From contig NZ_CP117460.1 in the NCBI RefSeq assembly GCF_030687145.1, positions 434,001-498,000 of the forward strand: a stretch of DNA of 64,000 bases, given 5' to 3'. Below, piece after piece: positions 10,707-20,672 of this stretch. Numbering within the stretch: the first letter of the stretch is position 1; each line of letters opens with the position of its first letter. This DNA comes from Pseudomonas sp. FP1742. GTDB lineage: Bacteria; Pseudomonadota; Gammaproteobacteria; Pseudomonadales; Pseudomonadaceae. A model generated the notes under the pieces. It saw only the letters and a program-made list of their open reading frames with translations, did not search any database and was not told the origin of the DNA. The position numbers were made by a program, and so were the translations under genes.

Positions 10707-11497
10707 GCTTGGGTCGCTGGCGGCTGGTCGTTGTGATCGTCAGCCGGTTTTTCGTCCGGGTGCTCGCCGCGCTTGCTGATCAGGCCGCCGAACAGGACGC
10801 CGATCTCGAACAGCAACCACATCGGTACGGCCAACAGCGTCTGCGAGAAGATGTCCGGCGGCGTCAGGATCATGCCGACCACGAAGCAACCGATGACCAC
10901 GTACGGGCGGATCTTCTTCAGGTAAGTCACGTTGACCACGCCGATCCATACCAGCAATACCACGGCCACCGGGATTTCGAACGCCACGCCGAAGGCGAAG
11001 AACAGTGTCATGACGAAATCGAGGTAGCTGGTGATGTCGGTCATCATTTCCACGCCGGCCGGGGTGGCGGCGGCGAAGAACTTGAAGATCAGCGGGAACA
11101 CCAGGAAATAGGCGAAGGCCATGCCGGTGTAGAACAGCAGGATGCTGGAGACCAGCAATGGCACGGCGATGCGCTTCTCATGCTTGTACAGGCCCGGCGC
11201 GATGAAGCCCCAGATCTGATGCAGGATCACCGGGATTGCCAGGAACAGCGAAACCATCATGGTCAGCTTCAGCGGCGTCAGGAACGGTGACGACACGTCG
11301 GTGGCGATCATCGTCGCGCCGGCCGGCAGGTATTGGCGCAGCGGCGTGGAGACGAAGGTGTAGATCTGCTGGGTGAAGGCGAACAACCCGGCGAAGATGA
11401 TGAAAATCGCCGCTACACAGCGCAGCAGGCGGGTGCGCAACTCGGTGAGGTGCGAGACCAGTGGCATGTGCTGGTCGTTTTCGGGGAGATCGCTCAT
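10703..11497 (-). CDS. tatC: Twin-arginine translocase subunit TatC
   Basis: TatC is the polytopic core receptor of the Tat pathway and binds the twin-arginine signal peptide of folded proteins. The 264-residue protein starts [20 protein letters not shown] and carries the conserved [11 protein letters not shown] segment before TM1, then six membrane segments and [15 protein letters not shown] family sequence (here [14 protein letters not shown]). The C-terminal tail is hydrophilic and charged ([15 protein letters not shown]). It overlaps tatB by four bases at its start and rsmE by four at its end. Confidence 0.97.
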   Translation of the reverse strand: MSDLPENDQHMPLVSHLTELRTRLLRCVAAIFIIFAGLFAFTQQIYTFVSTPLRQYLPAGATMIATDVSSPFLTPLKLTMMVSLFLAIPVILHQIWGFIAPGLYKHEKRIAVPLLVSSILLFYTGMAFAYFLVFPLIFKFFAAATPAGVEMMTDITSYLDFVMTLFFAFGVAFEIPVAVVLLVWIGVVNVTYLKKIRPYVVIGCFVVGMILTPPDIFSQTLLAVPMWLLFEIGVLFGGLISKRGEHPDEKPADDHNDQPPATQA

Positions 11498-11946
11498 GGG
11501 GCTCGCGGCGGCAATGTTGGGTCATGAGGGGCGGGAGCTGTCGGCGCCGCCGCAGGAGAAACGGGTTCGACCGGCGCGATAACCGCTGCCGCTTCAGCGG
11601 CTTTTACGGTTTCTGTCGGTGCAGTGACAGGCGCAGCCTCGGCGACCGGCGCATGAATCGTCGGCGTCGTCACAGGTTCTACCGGCGTTGGTTCCTGCTG
11701 AGTCGGCGTGAAAATCTTCCGCGCCTCCTGTTCCAGGGACAGAATGTGCTCGTTGTGCAGTTGCCGGCGAATCTCGTCGGCACCGATTTCACGTTCAACT
11801 TCCTGTTTGATCGCGTTGAAGCTGCGCTTCAGCCGCCCGACCCACAGGCCGGCGGTGCGCGCAGCACCCGGCAGGCGCTCGGGGCCCAGCACCAGCAGGG
11901 CGACGAGGCCGACGAGCAGCAGTTCAGAGAAGCTGATACCAAACAT
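11494..11946 (-). CDS. tatB: Sec-independent protein translocase subunit TatB
   Basis: TatB forms the substrate-receptor complex with TatC. The 150-residue protein has the single N-terminal membrane helix ([20 protein letters not shown]), the conserved [10 protein letters not shown] hinge, an amphipathic helix ([20 protein letters not shown]) and a long Pro/Ala/Glu/Thr-rich C-terminal tail typical of Pseudomonas TatB. It lies ten bases after tatA and overlaps tatC by four. Confidence 0.96.
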   Translation of the reverse strand: MFGISFSELLLVGLVALLVLGPERLPGAARTAGLWVGRLKRSFNAIKQEVEREIGADEIRRQLHNEHILSLEQEARKIFTPTQQEPTPVEPVTTPTIHAPVAEAAPVTAPTETVKAAEAAAVIAPVEPVSPAAAPTAPAPHDPTLPPRAP

Positions 11947-11956
11947 TAGTCAGTGC

Positions 11957-12235
11957 TCACGAGTCTTTGCGGATCGGCTCTTCGACTTTTTGCGCCTGCA
12001 CGTCGATGGTGTGCGGCGGGTTCACAGACGTTGTGGCCTGTGGCTGGGTCGGCGGAACCGGTTGGGCCGGAGTCGCAGTCGGGTCGGCCGGTTTCTCTTC
12101 GTCGTTCATGGCCTTGCGAAAGCCCTTGATCGACTCGCCCACGTCAGTGCCGAGGTTTTTCAGTTTCTTGGTGCCGAACACCAGTACCACGACAATCAGG
12201 ATGACGATCCAGTGTTTCCAGTCAAAAATGCCCAT
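11957..12235 (-). CDS. tatA: Sec-independent protein translocase subunit TatA
   Basis: TatA oligomerises to form the protein-conducting element of the Tat translocase. The 92-residue product has the short N-terminal membrane helix ([16 protein letters not shown]), the [10 protein letters not shown] hinge and the amphipathic helix ([13 protein letters not shown]), followed by a Pro/Thr-rich tail. It follows hisE by 24 bases and precedes tatB by ten. Confidence 0.97.
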   Translation of the reverse strand: MGIFDWKHWIVILIVVVLVFGTKKLKNLGTDVGESIKGFRKAMNDEEKPADPTATPAQPVPPTQPQATTSVNPPHTIDVQAQKVEEPIRKDS

Positions 12236-12259
12236 GTTGCGTTCCTCTCCAATAATTAT

Positions 12260-12592
12260 TCAGGCGGACGGGCGCGAGGCTTTCTCGGCGTGTCCGGACA
12301 GACCGAAGCGACGGTCCAGTTCATCGAGCACAGCCTGTGGATGTTGCCCCAACTGGGCGAGCATGACCATGCTGTGGAACCACAGGTCGGCGGTCTCGTA
12401 GATCACATCGCTGCAGTCACCGCTGATGGCGGCATCCTTGGCGGCGATAATGGTTTCGACCGACTCTTCGCCGACTTTTTCCAGAATCTTGTTCAAGCCT
12501 TTGTGGTACAGGCTGGCGACATACGAGCTGTCGGCGGCGGCGCCTTTGCGCTCTTCCAGCACCTGGGCCAGACGGGTCAGGGTGTCACTCAT
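12260..12592 (-). CDS. hisE: Phosphoribosyl-ATP diphosphatase HisE
   Basis: HisE hydrolyses phosphoribosyl-ATP to phosphoribosyl-AMP, the second step of histidine synthesis. The 110-residue protein has the MazG-like helical core with [15 protein letters not shown], whose acidic residues bind Mg2+, and [11 protein letters not shown]. In enterobacteria HisI and HisE are fused; here they are separate, overlapping by eight bases. The gene lies immediately upstream of tatA in the same transcript. Confidence 0.96.
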   Translation of the reverse strand: MSDTLTRLAQVLEERKGAAADSSYVASLYHKGLNKILEKVGEESVETIIAAKDAAISGDCSDVIYETADLWFHSMVMLAQLGQHPQAVLDELDRRFGLSGHAEKASRPSA

Positions 12593-12986
12593 GGGTATGT
12601 CCTGCGGAGTAGATGGCGTGCGGGTCTTTGAGAACCGGGTCGACGGTTTTCCAGTCGCCGTTCTCGAAGACGCGATAGAAGCAGCTCTGACGGCCGGTAT
12701 GGCAGGCGATGTCGCCGATCTGCTCGACCATCAGGATGATCACGTCAGCGTCACAGTCCAGGCGCATCTCATGCAGGGTTTGCACGTGGCCGGACTCTTC
12801 GCCCTTGCGCCACAGCTTGCCACGGGAACGTGACCAGTAAATGGCACGGTTCTCGGCGGCGGTCAATTGCAGTGCTTCACGGTTCATCCAGGCCATCATC
12901 AGGACGCGTCCGGTCTTGTGATCCTGGGCAATCGCCGGCACCAGGCCATCGGCGTCCCACTTGATCTCGTCCAGCCAGTTTTTCAT
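12585..12986 (-). CDS. hisI: Phosphoribosyl-AMP cyclohydrolase HisI
   Basis: HisI opens the adenine ring of phosphoribosyl-AMP, the third step of histidine biosynthesis. The 133-residue protein contains the family signatures [26 protein letters not shown] and [17 protein letters not shown], plus the metal-binding [12 protein letters not shown] cysteines. It is the first gene of the hisI-hisE-tatABC-rsmE string; about 90 bases separate its start from the end of ubiB. Confidence 0.96.
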   Translation of the reverse strand: MKNWLDEIKWDADGLVPAIAQDHKTGRVLMMAWMNREALQLTAAENRAIYWSRSRGKLWRKGEESGHVQTLHEMRLDCDADVIILMVEQIGDIACHTGRQSCFYRVFENGDWKTVDPVLKDPHAIYSAGHTHE

Positions 12987-13077
12987 CTTCGACTCCGACA
13001 GCGGGCTCTACTTCAATAGTTGAGGCCAATGTTCAAATTCAGCGTTCAAACAGTGTGCCAGCCGATGATCCAACTGG

Positions 13078-14682
13078 CTATCGGCGAACGACCAGATACA
13101 AGCCGATCGCCACCATGATTCCGGCGGGCCAATGCCCCAGTTCGTGCAACGGGCCACCGGCGGCGAGTATCGTGCCACCCGCCAGATGAGCGGTACCGAG
13201 CAGGCGCAGGAACACGTCGTCCTTGCGCCGGTGCCACGGAGGCGGCGGGTCGTTGGCGTGGGGTTGGGACATGCGCTCAAGCAGGTCGCGGGCCATGTTG
13301 GCCAGGTGCGGGAGCTGTTCGAACTGGCTCTGCACGTTGCCCAGCAAGGCTTTGGGGCTGACGCGCTCGCGCATCCAGCGTTCGAGGAACGGCTGGGCGG
13401 TGTTCCACAGATCGAGGTCCGGGTACAACTGGCGACCCAGGCCTTCGATGTTCAACAGGGTTTTTTGCAGCAAGACCAACTGCGGCTGCACTTCCATGTT
13501 GAAGCGGCGGGCGGTCTGGAACAGGCGCATCAGCACCTGGCCAAAGGAAATATCTTTTAACGGTTTTTCGAAGATCGGCTCGCACACCGTGCGGATCGCC
13601 GCTTCGAATTCGTTGAGTTTGGTTTCTGCCGGTACCCAGCCCGAGTCGATGTGCAGTTGCGCGACACGCCGGTAGTCACGCTTGAAGAACGCGAACAGGT
13701 TGCGCGCCAGATAGTCCTGGTCTTCCGGGGTCAGGCTGCCGACGATGCCGCAGTCGATGGCGATGTACTGCGGGCTCCAGGGCTGCACGGTGCTGACGAA
13801 GATATTGCCGGGGTGCATGTCGGCGTGGAAGAAGCTGTCGCGGAACACTTGGGTGAAGAAGATCTCCACGCCACGTTCGGCAAGCATTTTCATGTCGGTG
13901 CGCTGGTCGGCCAGGGTCGCGAGGTCAGTGACCTGAATCCCGTAGATGCGCTCCATCACCAGCACCTTCGGCCGGCACCAGTCCCAATAGACTTGCGGCA
14001 CATAGAGCAGCGGCGAACCGTCGAAGTTGCGCTTCAACTGGCTGGCGTTGGCCGCCTCGCGCAGCAGGTCGAGTTCGTCATAGATGGTTTTTTCGTAGTC
14101 GCTGACCACGTCCACCGGGTGCAGCAGGCGGGCGTCGGCCGAGAGTTTTTCCGCGGCGCGAGCAAGAATGAACAGCCATGCCAGATCCTGGGCGATGATC
14201 GGTTTCAGGCCCGGGCGGATCACTTTGACAACAACTTCTTCACCGGTTTTCAACTGTGCGGCATGCACCTGCGCCACCGAGGCCGAGGCCAGCGGTTCAA
14301 CGTCGAAACGGCTGAATACTTCACTGATCTTTTTGCCGAGCTGCTCTTCGATCAGTCGGACCGACACTTGCGAATCGAACGGCGGCACGCGGTCTTGCAA
14401 CATCATCAGTTCATCGGCGATGTCTTCGGGCAGCAGGTCGCGGCGCGTCGAAAGGATCTGGCCGAACTTGATGAAAATCGGCCCCAGGTCCTGCAGCGCC
14501 AGGCGCAATCGCGCGCCACGGCTCAGGTCCAGGGGCTTGCGCGGGAACCAGCGCCACGGCAAGGCATAGCGCAGCGCCAGCAAAAACCAGGGCAGCGGCA
14601 GGGCGAACAACAGGTCATCGAGGCGGTAGCGGATCACGACGCGCTGGATGCGCAACAAACGGCGGACGGCAAGCAGCTTCAT
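13078..14682 (-). CDS. ubiB: Ubiquinone biosynthesis regulatory protein kinase-like UbiB
   Basis: UbiB is an ABC1/ADCK-family atypical kinase or ATPase needed for ubiquinone synthesis, thought to help extract or present lipid intermediates. The 534-residue protein shows the KxGQ motif ([14 protein letters not shown]), the Ala-rich nucleotide loop ([14 protein letters not shown]), the catalytic HADMHPGN and metal-binding IAIDCG segments, and two C-terminal membrane helices (about 490-530). It overlaps ubiJ by four bases, as the third gene of ubiE-ubiJ-ubiB. Confidence 0.96.
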   Translation of the reverse strand: MKLLAVRRLLRIQRVVIRYRLDDLLFALPLPWFLLALRYALPWRWFPRKPLDLSRGARLRLALQDLGPIFIKFGQILSTRRDLLPEDIADELMMLQDRVPPFDSQVSVRLIEEQLGKKISEVFSRFDVEPLASASVAQVHAAQLKTGEEVVVKVIRPGLKPIIAQDLAWLFILARAAEKLSADARLLHPVDVVSDYEKTIYDELDLLREAANASQLKRNFDGSPLLYVPQVYWDWCRPKVLVMERIYGIQVTDLATLADQRTDMKMLAERGVEIFFTQVFRDSFFHADMHPGNIFVSTVQPWSPQYIAIDCGIVGSLTPEDQDYLARNLFAFFKRDYRRVAQLHIDSGWVPAETKLNEFEAAIRTVCEPIFEKPLKDISFGQVLMRLFQTARRFNMEVQPQLVLLQKTLLNIEGLGRQLYPDLDLWNTAQPFLERWMRERVSPKALLGNVQSQFEQLPHLANMARDLLERMSQPHANDPPPPWHRRKDDVFLRLLGTAHLAGGTILAAGGPLHELGHWPAGIMVAIGLYLVVRR

Positions 14683-15302
14683 GCGTTATCGCTTGGGTCG
14701 AGGGATCGGGAAAGGCGCTCGAAACGCGCCTCGAGACGTTCCAGATCGAGTTTGATCTGGTCCAGTTCACTGAAACGGGCCTCGGCTTCGCGCTGACCGA
14801 CGAGGGTGCGCGATTCTTCGGCCAGGTACTCGCCCAGGTTCTGGTTGAGGCTGGCGAACCCTTGCTGATACCAGCGTGCGCGACTGCGCAGGTGACCGCC
14901 GACCAGTTGCGTGGCCACAGGTCCCAGCCAGCGCGAGAGTTCGTACTCCCAGTCCAGTTCGAGGTCCTGCAGGACCGCCGCCAGTTCCAGCAGCACGCCG
15001 CTGTCGCCGTCGAGTTCGACTTCCGGGGCATGCAGAACCGAAGTCTTGTCCTTGCTCGTCGCCAGTTTCAGCAGGCTTGAGGCCGGTGCGCGCAAGGTGC
15101 AGTCGGCACCGGTTTCCCAGTGGGAGGCGAGCATCAGACCTTCATCGCTGGGCAGGATGAACACTTGCAGCGCCGGGCTGCGGCAGTCGACGGCAATCAC
15201 CTTGCCACTCAAATGCGCCAGCCGCGGCAGCGCCGTGCTGTCGAGACGCAGCACCCGGTTCAGGCCGAGTTCAACGCTGGCGAGCAGGCCGGCCAGCAAC
15301 AT
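14679..15302 (-). CDS. ubiJ: Ubiquinone biosynthesis accessory factor UbiJ
   Basis: UbiJ is a soluble SCP2-fold protein of the Ubi metabolon that binds hydrophobic ubiquinone intermediates. The 207-residue product has an SCP2-like N-terminal domain (about 15-115) and a C-terminal charged coiled coil ([20 protein letters not shown]). The start ATG shares one base with the ubiE TGA stop (TGATG), and its end overlaps ubiB by four bases, showing tight coupling. Confidence 0.94.
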   Translation of the reverse strand: MLLAGLLASVELGLNRVLRLDSTALPRLAHLSGKVIAVDCRSPALQVFILPSDEGLMLASHWETGADCTLRAPASSLLKLATSKDKTSVLHAPEVELDGDSGVLLELAAVLQDLELDWEYELSRWLGPVATQLVGGHLRSRARWYQQGFASLNQNLGEYLAEESRTLVGQREAEARFSELDQIKLDLERLEARFERLSRSLDPSDNA

Positions 15303-16072
15303 CAGGGTTTGATGCCACGGTGCAGGGCGACGATGCCTGCGGTCATGTTGTGGTAGGTCACGCGGTCGAAACCGGCCTCGACCATCATCGACTTCAGGGT
15401 TTCCTGATTCGGGTGCATGCGGATCGATTCGGCCAGGTAGCGATAGCTTTCCGAATCATTGGTGATCAGCTTGCCCATCAACGGCATGAAGGCGAACGAA
15501 TAGGCATCGTAGGCTTTGGACATCAGTGCGTTGGTGGGTTTGGAGAACTCCAGCACCAGCAGGCGACCGCCGGGCTTGAGCACGCGCAGCATCGAGCGCA
15601 GGGCGTCTTCTTTATGCGTCACGTTGCGCAGGCCGAAAGCGATGGTCACGCAGTCGAAGTGGTTGTCCGGGAACGGCAGCTTTTCAGCGTCGGCCTGGAC
15701 GAATTCGACGTTGCCGGACACACCCAGATCCAGCAGGCGGTCACGACCGACCTTGAGCATGGATTCGTTGATGTCGGCCAACACTACCTGACCAGTCGGT
15801 CCCACAAGATGCGAAAACTTTTTGGTCAGGTCGCCAGTGCCACCGGCGATGTCCAGCACACGGTTACCGGCGCGCACGCCCGACAGTTCGATCGCGAAAC
15901 GCTTCCACAGACGGTGCATGCCGCCCGACAGGAGGTCGTTCATCAGGTCGTACTTGGCGGCTACCGAGTGAAAAACCTCAGCGACTTTTTCCGCTTTCTG
16001 GCTTTCCGGAACGTTTTTGAAGCCGAAGTGAGTGGTGGGTTCGGCATCGCTGCCTTTGCGCTGATCAGTCAT
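15302..16072 (-). CDS. ubiE: Ubiquinone/menaquinone C-methyltransferase UbiE
   Basis: UbiE is the SAM-dependent C-methyltransferase of ubiquinone synthesis. The 256-residue protein shows the signatures [19 protein letters not shown] and the SAM motif [14 protein letters not shown], plus the C-terminal [18 protein letters not shown] start it at ATG 16072 ([18 protein letters not shown]), matching the Pseudomonas proteins; the frame is open upstream but without family sequence. It is the first gene of the ubiEJB operon and is divergent from the PHA granule genes. Confidence 0.96.
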   Translation of the reverse strand: MTDQRKGSDAEPTTHFGFKNVPESQKAEKVAEVFHSVAAKYDLMNDLLSGGMHRLWKRFAIELSGVRAGNRVLDIAGGTGDLTKKFSHLVGPTGQVVLADINESMLKVGRDRLLDLGVSGNVEFVQADAEKLPFPDNHFDCVTIAFGLRNVTHKEDALRSMLRVLKPGGRLLVLEFSKPTNALMSKAYDAYSFAFMPLMGKLITNDSESYRYLAESIRMHPNQETLKSMMVEAGFDRVTYHNMTAGIVALHRGIKP

Positions 16073-16225
16073 ATCGCTGTCACCAAAAGAGAATGCGGGC
16101 ATTCTAATCCCGGTAGCCTGCTTTGTCTTGGCAAGGCTGAAGGTAAGATATAGAGAAACCGGGACGTTTTGACGCAGCAACGGTCAAGATGACTCAGGAA
16201 GTATTCATAAAGCAGGAGTCATTCG

Positions 16226-16501
16226 ATGGCCCATATCAGTGTTGAGCGTGCCCACGGCCTGGGTAAGGAAGCGGCCCGCGAGAAGGCCGACAAGTTGGCG
16301 CAGAAACTGTCCGATCAATATGGCCTGGAGCCGCAGTGGTCCGGCGACACCTTGAACCTCAAGCGTTCCGGGGTGAAGGGCGCGGTGCATGTGGGCGAGG
16401 ATTCGATCAGGGTCGATGTCGAACTGGGGCTGTTGATGTCTGCTATGAGCGGGACCATCAAATCGGAAATCGAAAGGGCGCTCGACAAAGCGTTGGCGTA
16501 A
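16226..16501 (+). CDS. Polyhydroxyalkanoic acid system family protein (PHA_gran_rgn)
   Basis: This 91-residue soluble protein belongs to a small family found beside pha genes and described as a putative PHA-system protein; its biochemical role is not known. It starts MAHISVERAHGLGKEAAREKADKLA and contains LNLKRSGVKGAVHVGEDSIRVDVELGLL-type sequence. A Shine-Dalgarno (AGCAGGAG, 16211-16218) lies upstream. It is encoded just ahead of phaI and divergently from ubiE. Confidence 0.85.
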   Translation: MAHISVERAHGLGKEAAREKADKLAQKLSDQYGLEPQWSGDTLNLKRSGVKGAVHVGEDSIRVDVELGLLMSAMSGTIKSEIERALDKALA

Positions 16502-16528
16502 TCCGGTTATTGTGTGGAATGCGATTAA

Positions 16529-16617
16529 TGTGGGAGCGGGCTTGCTCGCGAATGCGGTGTGTCAGTCGACATCAATGCTGAGTGACACACCGCATTCGCG
16601 AGCAAGCCCGCTCCCGC
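16529..16617. repeat. REPIN
   Basis: The REP core is forward at 16529-16553 and inverted at 16591-16617, with loop-side arms GCGGTGTGTCA / TGACACACCGC also pairing. It lies between the PHA-system gene and phaI. Confidence 0.9.
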
Positions 16618-16745
16618 ATCTGTTCTGCATCTACAGGTTTTGTGTCATTTGTTAGGGTGCCGTTTCTAATTTTTCTCCCTACTTTGTGCCTGAGCCCGAC
16701 ACTTTCGCGGGCAGTTCCTCAACCCTTCTGCGCGTGAGGTGCACC

Positions 16746-17168
16746 ATGGCCAAAGTTATTTTGAAGAAAAAAGTCGACGTTGAGACCAACACTCTGAACG
16801 ACGTCAAATCGTATGCCCGCAAGATCTGGCTGGCAGGCCTGGGTGCCTACACCAAGGTCGGCCAAGAGGGTAGCGAGTACGTTCAAGAGTTGATCAAGGC
16901 CGGTCAAGCTGTTGAAAAGAAAGGTAAAAAAGTCGTCACTGAAAAGCTTGAAGCGGCTAATGCCGAGATCGATGAAGCCAAGAGTGAAGTGAGTACTTTC
17001 AAGGGCAAAGTCGAACTTCAACTCGACAAGGTCGAGAAGGCTTTCGATACGCGTATCGCAAGTGCCTTGAATCGTATCGGTATTCCGTCTAAACATGACG
17101 TGGAGACACTCTCTGCTAAGCTCGATGAGCTGACGGCATTGCTCGAACGTGTCGCGCGTAAATCTTAA
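16746..17168 (+). CDS. phaI: Phasin PhaI (PHA granule-associated protein)
   Basis: PhaI is a small phasin coating medium-chain-length PHA granules. The 140-residue product starts MAKVILKKKVDVETNTLNDV. It contains YARKIWLAGLGAYTKVGQEG, the phasin amphipathic segment shared with PhaF, a helical middle (EAANAEIDEAKSEVSTFKGK) and IGIPSKHDVETLSAKLDEL. ATG at 16746 follows a GAGGTG Shine-Dalgarno and matches the known size (~139 residues in P. putida). phaF begins ten bases after the stop. Confidence 0.95.
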   Translation: MAKVILKKKVDVETNTLNDVKSYARKIWLAGLGAYTKVGQEGSEYVQELIKAGQAVEKKGKKVVTEKLEAANAEIDEAKSEVSTFKGKVELQLDKVEKAFDTRIASALNRIGIPSKHDVETLSAKLDELTALLERVARKS

Positions 17169-17178
17169 GGAGAACGGG

Positions 17179-17988
17179 ATGGCTGGCAAAAAGAATACTG
17201 AAAAAGAAGGCAGCTCGTGGATCGGGAAGGTCGAAGACTACTCCCGCAAGATCTGGCTGGCTGGTTTAGGCGTGTACTCGAAGATTGACACTGACGGCAG
17301 CAAACTCTTCGATGCATTGGTTAAGGACGGCGAGAAAGCCGAGAAACTCACCAAGAGCGCTGTCGGCAAGAAAGTCGATGCCGCCAAGGATTCGGCTTCG
17401 TCGGCCAAATCGCGTATCAGTGGCGTGAAAGATCGCGCACTGGGCAAGTGGGATGAGCTGGAAGGGGCTTTTGACAAGCGCCTGAACAGCGCCATTTCGC
17501 GCCTGGGTGTGCCGAGCCGCAATGAGGTCAAGGCACTGCACAGCAAGGTCGATACCCTGACCAAGCAAATCGAAAAACTCACCGGCGCCAAGGTTGCGCC
17601 TGTTGCGGCGAAAACCGCGGCGGCCAAACCTGCAGCCAAAAGTGCTGCCAAGCCATTGGCCAAGGCCGCAGCGAAACCGGCAGCCAAAACTGCAGCTGCG
17701 AAACCTGCAGCCAAAGCGGCCGCTAAACCCGCTGTAAAAGCTGCTGCAAAACCAGCTGCTAAAGCGGCGGCCAAACCTGCAGCTAAAACCGCAGCGGCCA
17801 AACCCGCTGCAGCGAAGAAGCCAGCAGTGAAAAAACCGGCAGCCCCGAAAGCGGCAGCGCCAAAATCAGCAGCGGCACCCGCTAAACCGGTAACCCCGGT
17901 CAGCACGGCGAACTCCGGCACTGCGCCGACCCCTGCTGTAAGCCCGACTGTCGCACCGACTACATCGGCGCCAACCAGTCAGTCCTGA
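17179..17988 (+). CDS. phaF: Phasin PhaF (histone-like C-terminus)
   Basis: PhaF binds PHA granules through its N-terminal phasin domain and non-specific DNA through its basic C-terminus, linking granules to the nucleoid. The 269-residue product has the phasin domain (about 1-135, with YSRKIWLAGLGVYSKIDTDG) and then about 90 residues of tandem AAKPA-type repeats (AKPAAKAAAKPA), as in H1-like proteins, ending in a Thr/Ala/Pro tail. ATG 17179 has AAGGAG upstream. The repeats are near-identical codon blocks and thus prone to length change between strains. Confidence 0.95.
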   Translation: MAGKKNTEKEGSSWIGKVEDYSRKIWLAGLGVYSKIDTDGSKLFDALVKDGEKAEKLTKSAVGKKVDAAKDSASSAKSRISGVKDRALGKWDELEGAFDKRLNSAISRLGVPSRNEVKALHSKVDTLTKQIEKLTGAKVAPVAAKTAAAKPAAKSAAKPLAKAAAKPAAKTAAAKPAAKAAAKPAVKAAAKPAAKAAAKPAAKTAAAKPAAAKKPAVKKPAAPKAAAPKSAAAPAKPVTPVSTANSGTAPTPAVSPTVAPTTSAPTSQS

Positions 17989-17990
17989 TG

Positions 17991-18019
17991 ATCGTTCCCA
18001 CGCTCCGCGTGGGAACGAT
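17991..18019. repeat. Short palindromic repeat, GTTCCCACGC/GCGTGGGAAC type
   Basis: ATCGTTCCCACGC TCC GCGTGGGAACGAT is a near-perfect 29-base palindrome directly after the phaF stop. It differs from the common REP and resembles another dispersed Pseudomonas palindrome; here it stands just before the terminator. Confidence 0.6.
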
Positions 18020-18021
18020 TA

Positions 18022-18050
18022 CGCCCGGCCTGTAAAGGTCGGGCGTTTTT
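18022..18050 (+). terminator. Rho-independent terminator after phaIF
   Basis: The stem CGCCCGGCC / GGTCGGGCG (one G-T pair) with loop TGTAAA is followed by TTTTT. It ends the phaIF transcript. Confidence 0.85.
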
Positions 18051-18087
18051 GTTTGCGGATACATTCTAAATAGCACCACGGATCTAC

Positions 18088-18178
18088 TGTGGGAGCGGGC
18101 TTGCTCGCGAAAGCGGCGTGTCAGTCGAGATCAATCTTGAATGATGAACCACTTTCGCGAGCAAGCCCGCTCCCACAG
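18088..18178. repeat. REPIN
   Basis: The REP core is forward at 18088-18112 and inverted at 18152-18178, between the convergent phaF and phaD genes. Confidence 0.9.
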
Positions 18179-18180
18179 GG

Positions 18181-18801
18181 TTAGTCGTGCTCTTCCAGGT
18201 ACTGCAACGCCAACCGCTCGGTCGCGACTTTCACCGGCGGCAGCAAGTGCGGCGCCACCAGCATCATGATCTGATACACCACCAGCCGCACTTCACCTTC
18301 ACGGTCGAGAATCCGCTGATAGTCCAGCGAGAACAGCAACGTCATGGTGATTTGCTCCACCAGTTGCCCCAGCGCCTGGGTGTCACTGACCAGTTGACCC
18401 TGAGCCTTCAACTGCGCCAGCAATGAGGCGAGTGTGCGCTTCAACGCATTGAGCAGGTTGCGTATCCCCTTGGCCAGTTTCGGCAGGCGGCCGGCAAGGT
18501 TCGACAGATCCTGGAACAGAAACCGGTATTGGGCCAGGCGTTCGACGATCAGGTGCAGGAACAGCCAGTAATCTTCGGGTGCCAATTCCACATCGGACGG
18601 TGGATCGAGCAAGGGCGTCAGTTCGGTCTGGAAGCGTTCGAACAGCCCGAGGATCAGCGGTTCCTTGCCGTGGAAGTGGTAGTAGAGGTTGCCGGGGCTG
18701 ATGCCCATTTCGTTGGCCACTTCCATGGTGGACACGTTCGGTTCGCCCTTCTCATTGAACAACTGCAGGGCACATTCGAGAATCCGGTCGCGGGTTTTCA
18801 T
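18181..18801 (-). CDS. phaD: TetR-family transcriptional regulator PhaD
   Basis: PhaD is the TetR-like regulator of the medium-chain-length PHA cluster; in P. putida it activates the phaC1 and phaI promoters. The 206-residue protein has an N-terminal HTH (KTRDRILECALQLFNEKGEP...EVANEMGISPGNLYYHF, the TetR signature, about 1-50) and a ligand-binding C-terminal domain. It is the last gene of phaC1-phaZ-phaC2-phaD, about 60 bases after phaC2. Confidence 0.93.
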   Translation of the reverse strand: MKTRDRILECALQLFNEKGEPNVSTMEVANEMGISPGNLYYHFHGKEPLILGLFERFQTELTPLLDPPSDVELAPEDYWLFLHLIVERLAQYRFLFQDLSNLAGRLPKLAKGIRNLLNALKRTLASLLAQLKAQGQLVSDTQALGQLVEQITMTLLFSLDYQRILDREGEVRLVVYQIMMLVAPHLLPPVKVATERLALQYLEEHD

Positions 18802-18860
18802 CCAGTCTTCTTAATGGTCGAGTCAGGCCACGGCCATTGGCGGCCGTGGTTCATTGAACG

Positions 18861-20543
18861 TCAGCGCACGCGCACGTAAGTACCGGGCGCCGCCTCCATC
18901 GGTGGATAGTTCTGGTTGCCAAGGGTCATCAGGGTTTCGTGTTGAGTGCCGGAGCGTTCCTGAATCCAGCTCAGCCATTGCGCCCACCAACTGCCCTCGA
19001 CGCGTTTGGCGTCGTAATACCAGGCCCGCGGGTCGCTGCTCAGTTTCGGGTTCTCGACGTAGTTGGCTTTCGAATTGTGCGGCGGGTTGAGAATGCTCTG
19101 CACATGACCGCTGCTCGACAGCACGAATCGCCGCTCGCCACCCAGCAGCAAGGTCGAGCGATACACCGCATCCCACGGGGTGATGTGGTCGTTTATGCCG
19201 GCCACGCTGAAACTGTCGACGGTGACTTTCTGCAGATCGATCGGTGTGCCGCACACTTCCAGCCCGCCCGGATGACTCAGCGGGTTGTGCTTGAAGAAGT
19301 CCAGCAGGTCGCCATGAAACGCTGCCGGCAGGCGCGTGTTGTCATTGTTCCAGTAAAGGATGTCGAACGCCGGCGGCTCCTTGCCCAGCAGGTAGTTATT
19401 GACGAAGTAATTCCAGATCAAATCGTTGGGACGCATCCAGGCGAACACCCTGGCCATGTCGCGACCTTCCAGAACGCCCTTCTGATACGAGCGGCGCTTG
19501 GCCGCTTCCAGCGTCTGTTCGTCGACGAAGAGGGTGGCCGGGCTGTCTATCTGACTGTCGAGCAGGCTGACCAGGTAGGTCGCGCTGGACACCCGCCGCA
19601 GCTGCCGCTTGGCTTGCAAGTGCCCTTGCAGCGCAGCGATGGTCAGCCCGCCGGCGCAGGCACCCATCAGGTTGACGTCACGCGCGCCGGTGATCGCCCG
19701 GCACACATTCATCGCTTCTTCGGTGGCTTCGACGTAAGACGACAGCCCCCATTCGCGGTGACGCACATCAGGATTGCGCCAGCTGATAATGAATGTCTGC
19801 AAGCCGTTCTTAAGAGCGAACTGGACGAAGCTGTTACTGGGGCTCAAGTCGAAAATGTAGAACTTGTTGATCTGTGGCGGCACGATCAGCAACGGCTTGG
19901 AATACTGTTTTTCGCTCATCGGCTTGTACTGGATCAGCTCCAGCAGCTCATTGCGAAACACCACGGACCCGGTAGTGGTGGCGACCGTTTTACCCACCTC
20001 GAATGCTTGTTTGGTGACTTGTCTGGGCAGGCCGTCGTTGTGCATAAGATCGTCGAGCAGATGGCCGATACCTCGCACCAGACTGTGGCCGCCGGAGTTG
20101 AAAAATTCCTTGATCGCCAGCGGATTGAGCAGGGTGTTGGAGGGCGCCACGGCGTCGTTGATCAAGGCAAAGGCAAAGTGGGCGCGGGCGCGATCGTCCG
20201 GGTTCAGGTTGCTTTCGTCGATCCAGTTTTTGACCTCCTTCTGCCAACTCAGGTAGGCCTGCAAGCTGCGGCGATAAAAAGGGTTGAGGCTCCACGTCGG
20301 GTCGGCAAAGCGACTGTCTTGCGGATTGATCGGGTGCAGGGTCTCACCCAATAGCACGCGGCCAAGCTGGCCACCCAGCTTCAAGGCATGCCGGGCCGTG
20401 TACACCGGGTTACGCAGGCCGTGGGTGGCCAGGCTGCGCAAGGTCGAAAGCAGGTCCCGGCCGCGCAGACCGGTCACCGCACTCTGTGCGTTGATGAATG
20501 CAGCGGGAGTGGGCAAGGAGCCCTTCGCTGGTTTGTCGCGCAT
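18861..20543 (-). CDS. phaC2: Class II PHA synthase PhaC2
   Basis: PhaC2 polymerises (R)-3-hydroxyacyl-CoAs of C6-C14 into medium-chain-length PHA on the granule surface. The 560-residue protein has the modified lipase box GACAGG with the nucleophile at Cys296, Asp in INDHITPW and His in SSSGHVQSILNPP. It is paralogous to PhaC1 at full length. It lies downstream of phaZ in the phaC1-Z-C2-D operon. Confidence 0.96.
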   Translation of the reverse strand: MRDKPAKGSLPTPAAFINAQSAVTGLRGRDLLSTLRSLATHGLRNPVYTARHALKLGGQLGRVLLGETLHPINPQDSRFADPTWSLNPFYRRSLQAYLSWQKEVKNWIDESNLNPDDRARAHFAFALINDAVAPSNTLLNPLAIKEFFNSGGHSLVRGIGHLLDDLMHNDGLPRQVTKQAFEVGKTVATTTGSVVFRNELLELIQYKPMSEKQYSKPLLIVPPQINKFYIFDLSPSNSFVQFALKNGLQTFIISWRNPDVRHREWGLSSYVEATEEAMNVCRAITGARDVNLMGACAGGLTIAALQGHLQAKRQLRRVSSATYLVSLLDSQIDSPATLFVDEQTLEAAKRRSYQKGVLEGRDMARVFAWMRPNDLIWNYFVNNYLLGKEPPAFDILYWNNDNTRLPAAFHGDLLDFFKHNPLSHPGGLEVCGTPIDLQKVTVDSFSVAGINDHITPWDAVYRSTLLLGGERRFVLSSSGHVQSILNPPHNSKANYVENPKLSSDPRAWYYDAKRVEGSWWAQWLSWIQERSGTQHETLMTLGNQNYPPMEAAPGTYVRVR

Positions 20544-20672
20544 GAGTCAACACTCCTTCGTCATCAGGCCAAAAACAAACTCACCGAACAAATCACCATA
20601 GACGTTGTTGCGGATTGTTGCGCGGTACGACGTCCTGTCGACGCTCTTTTCCTGAACCAAAGCCGGGGCCGG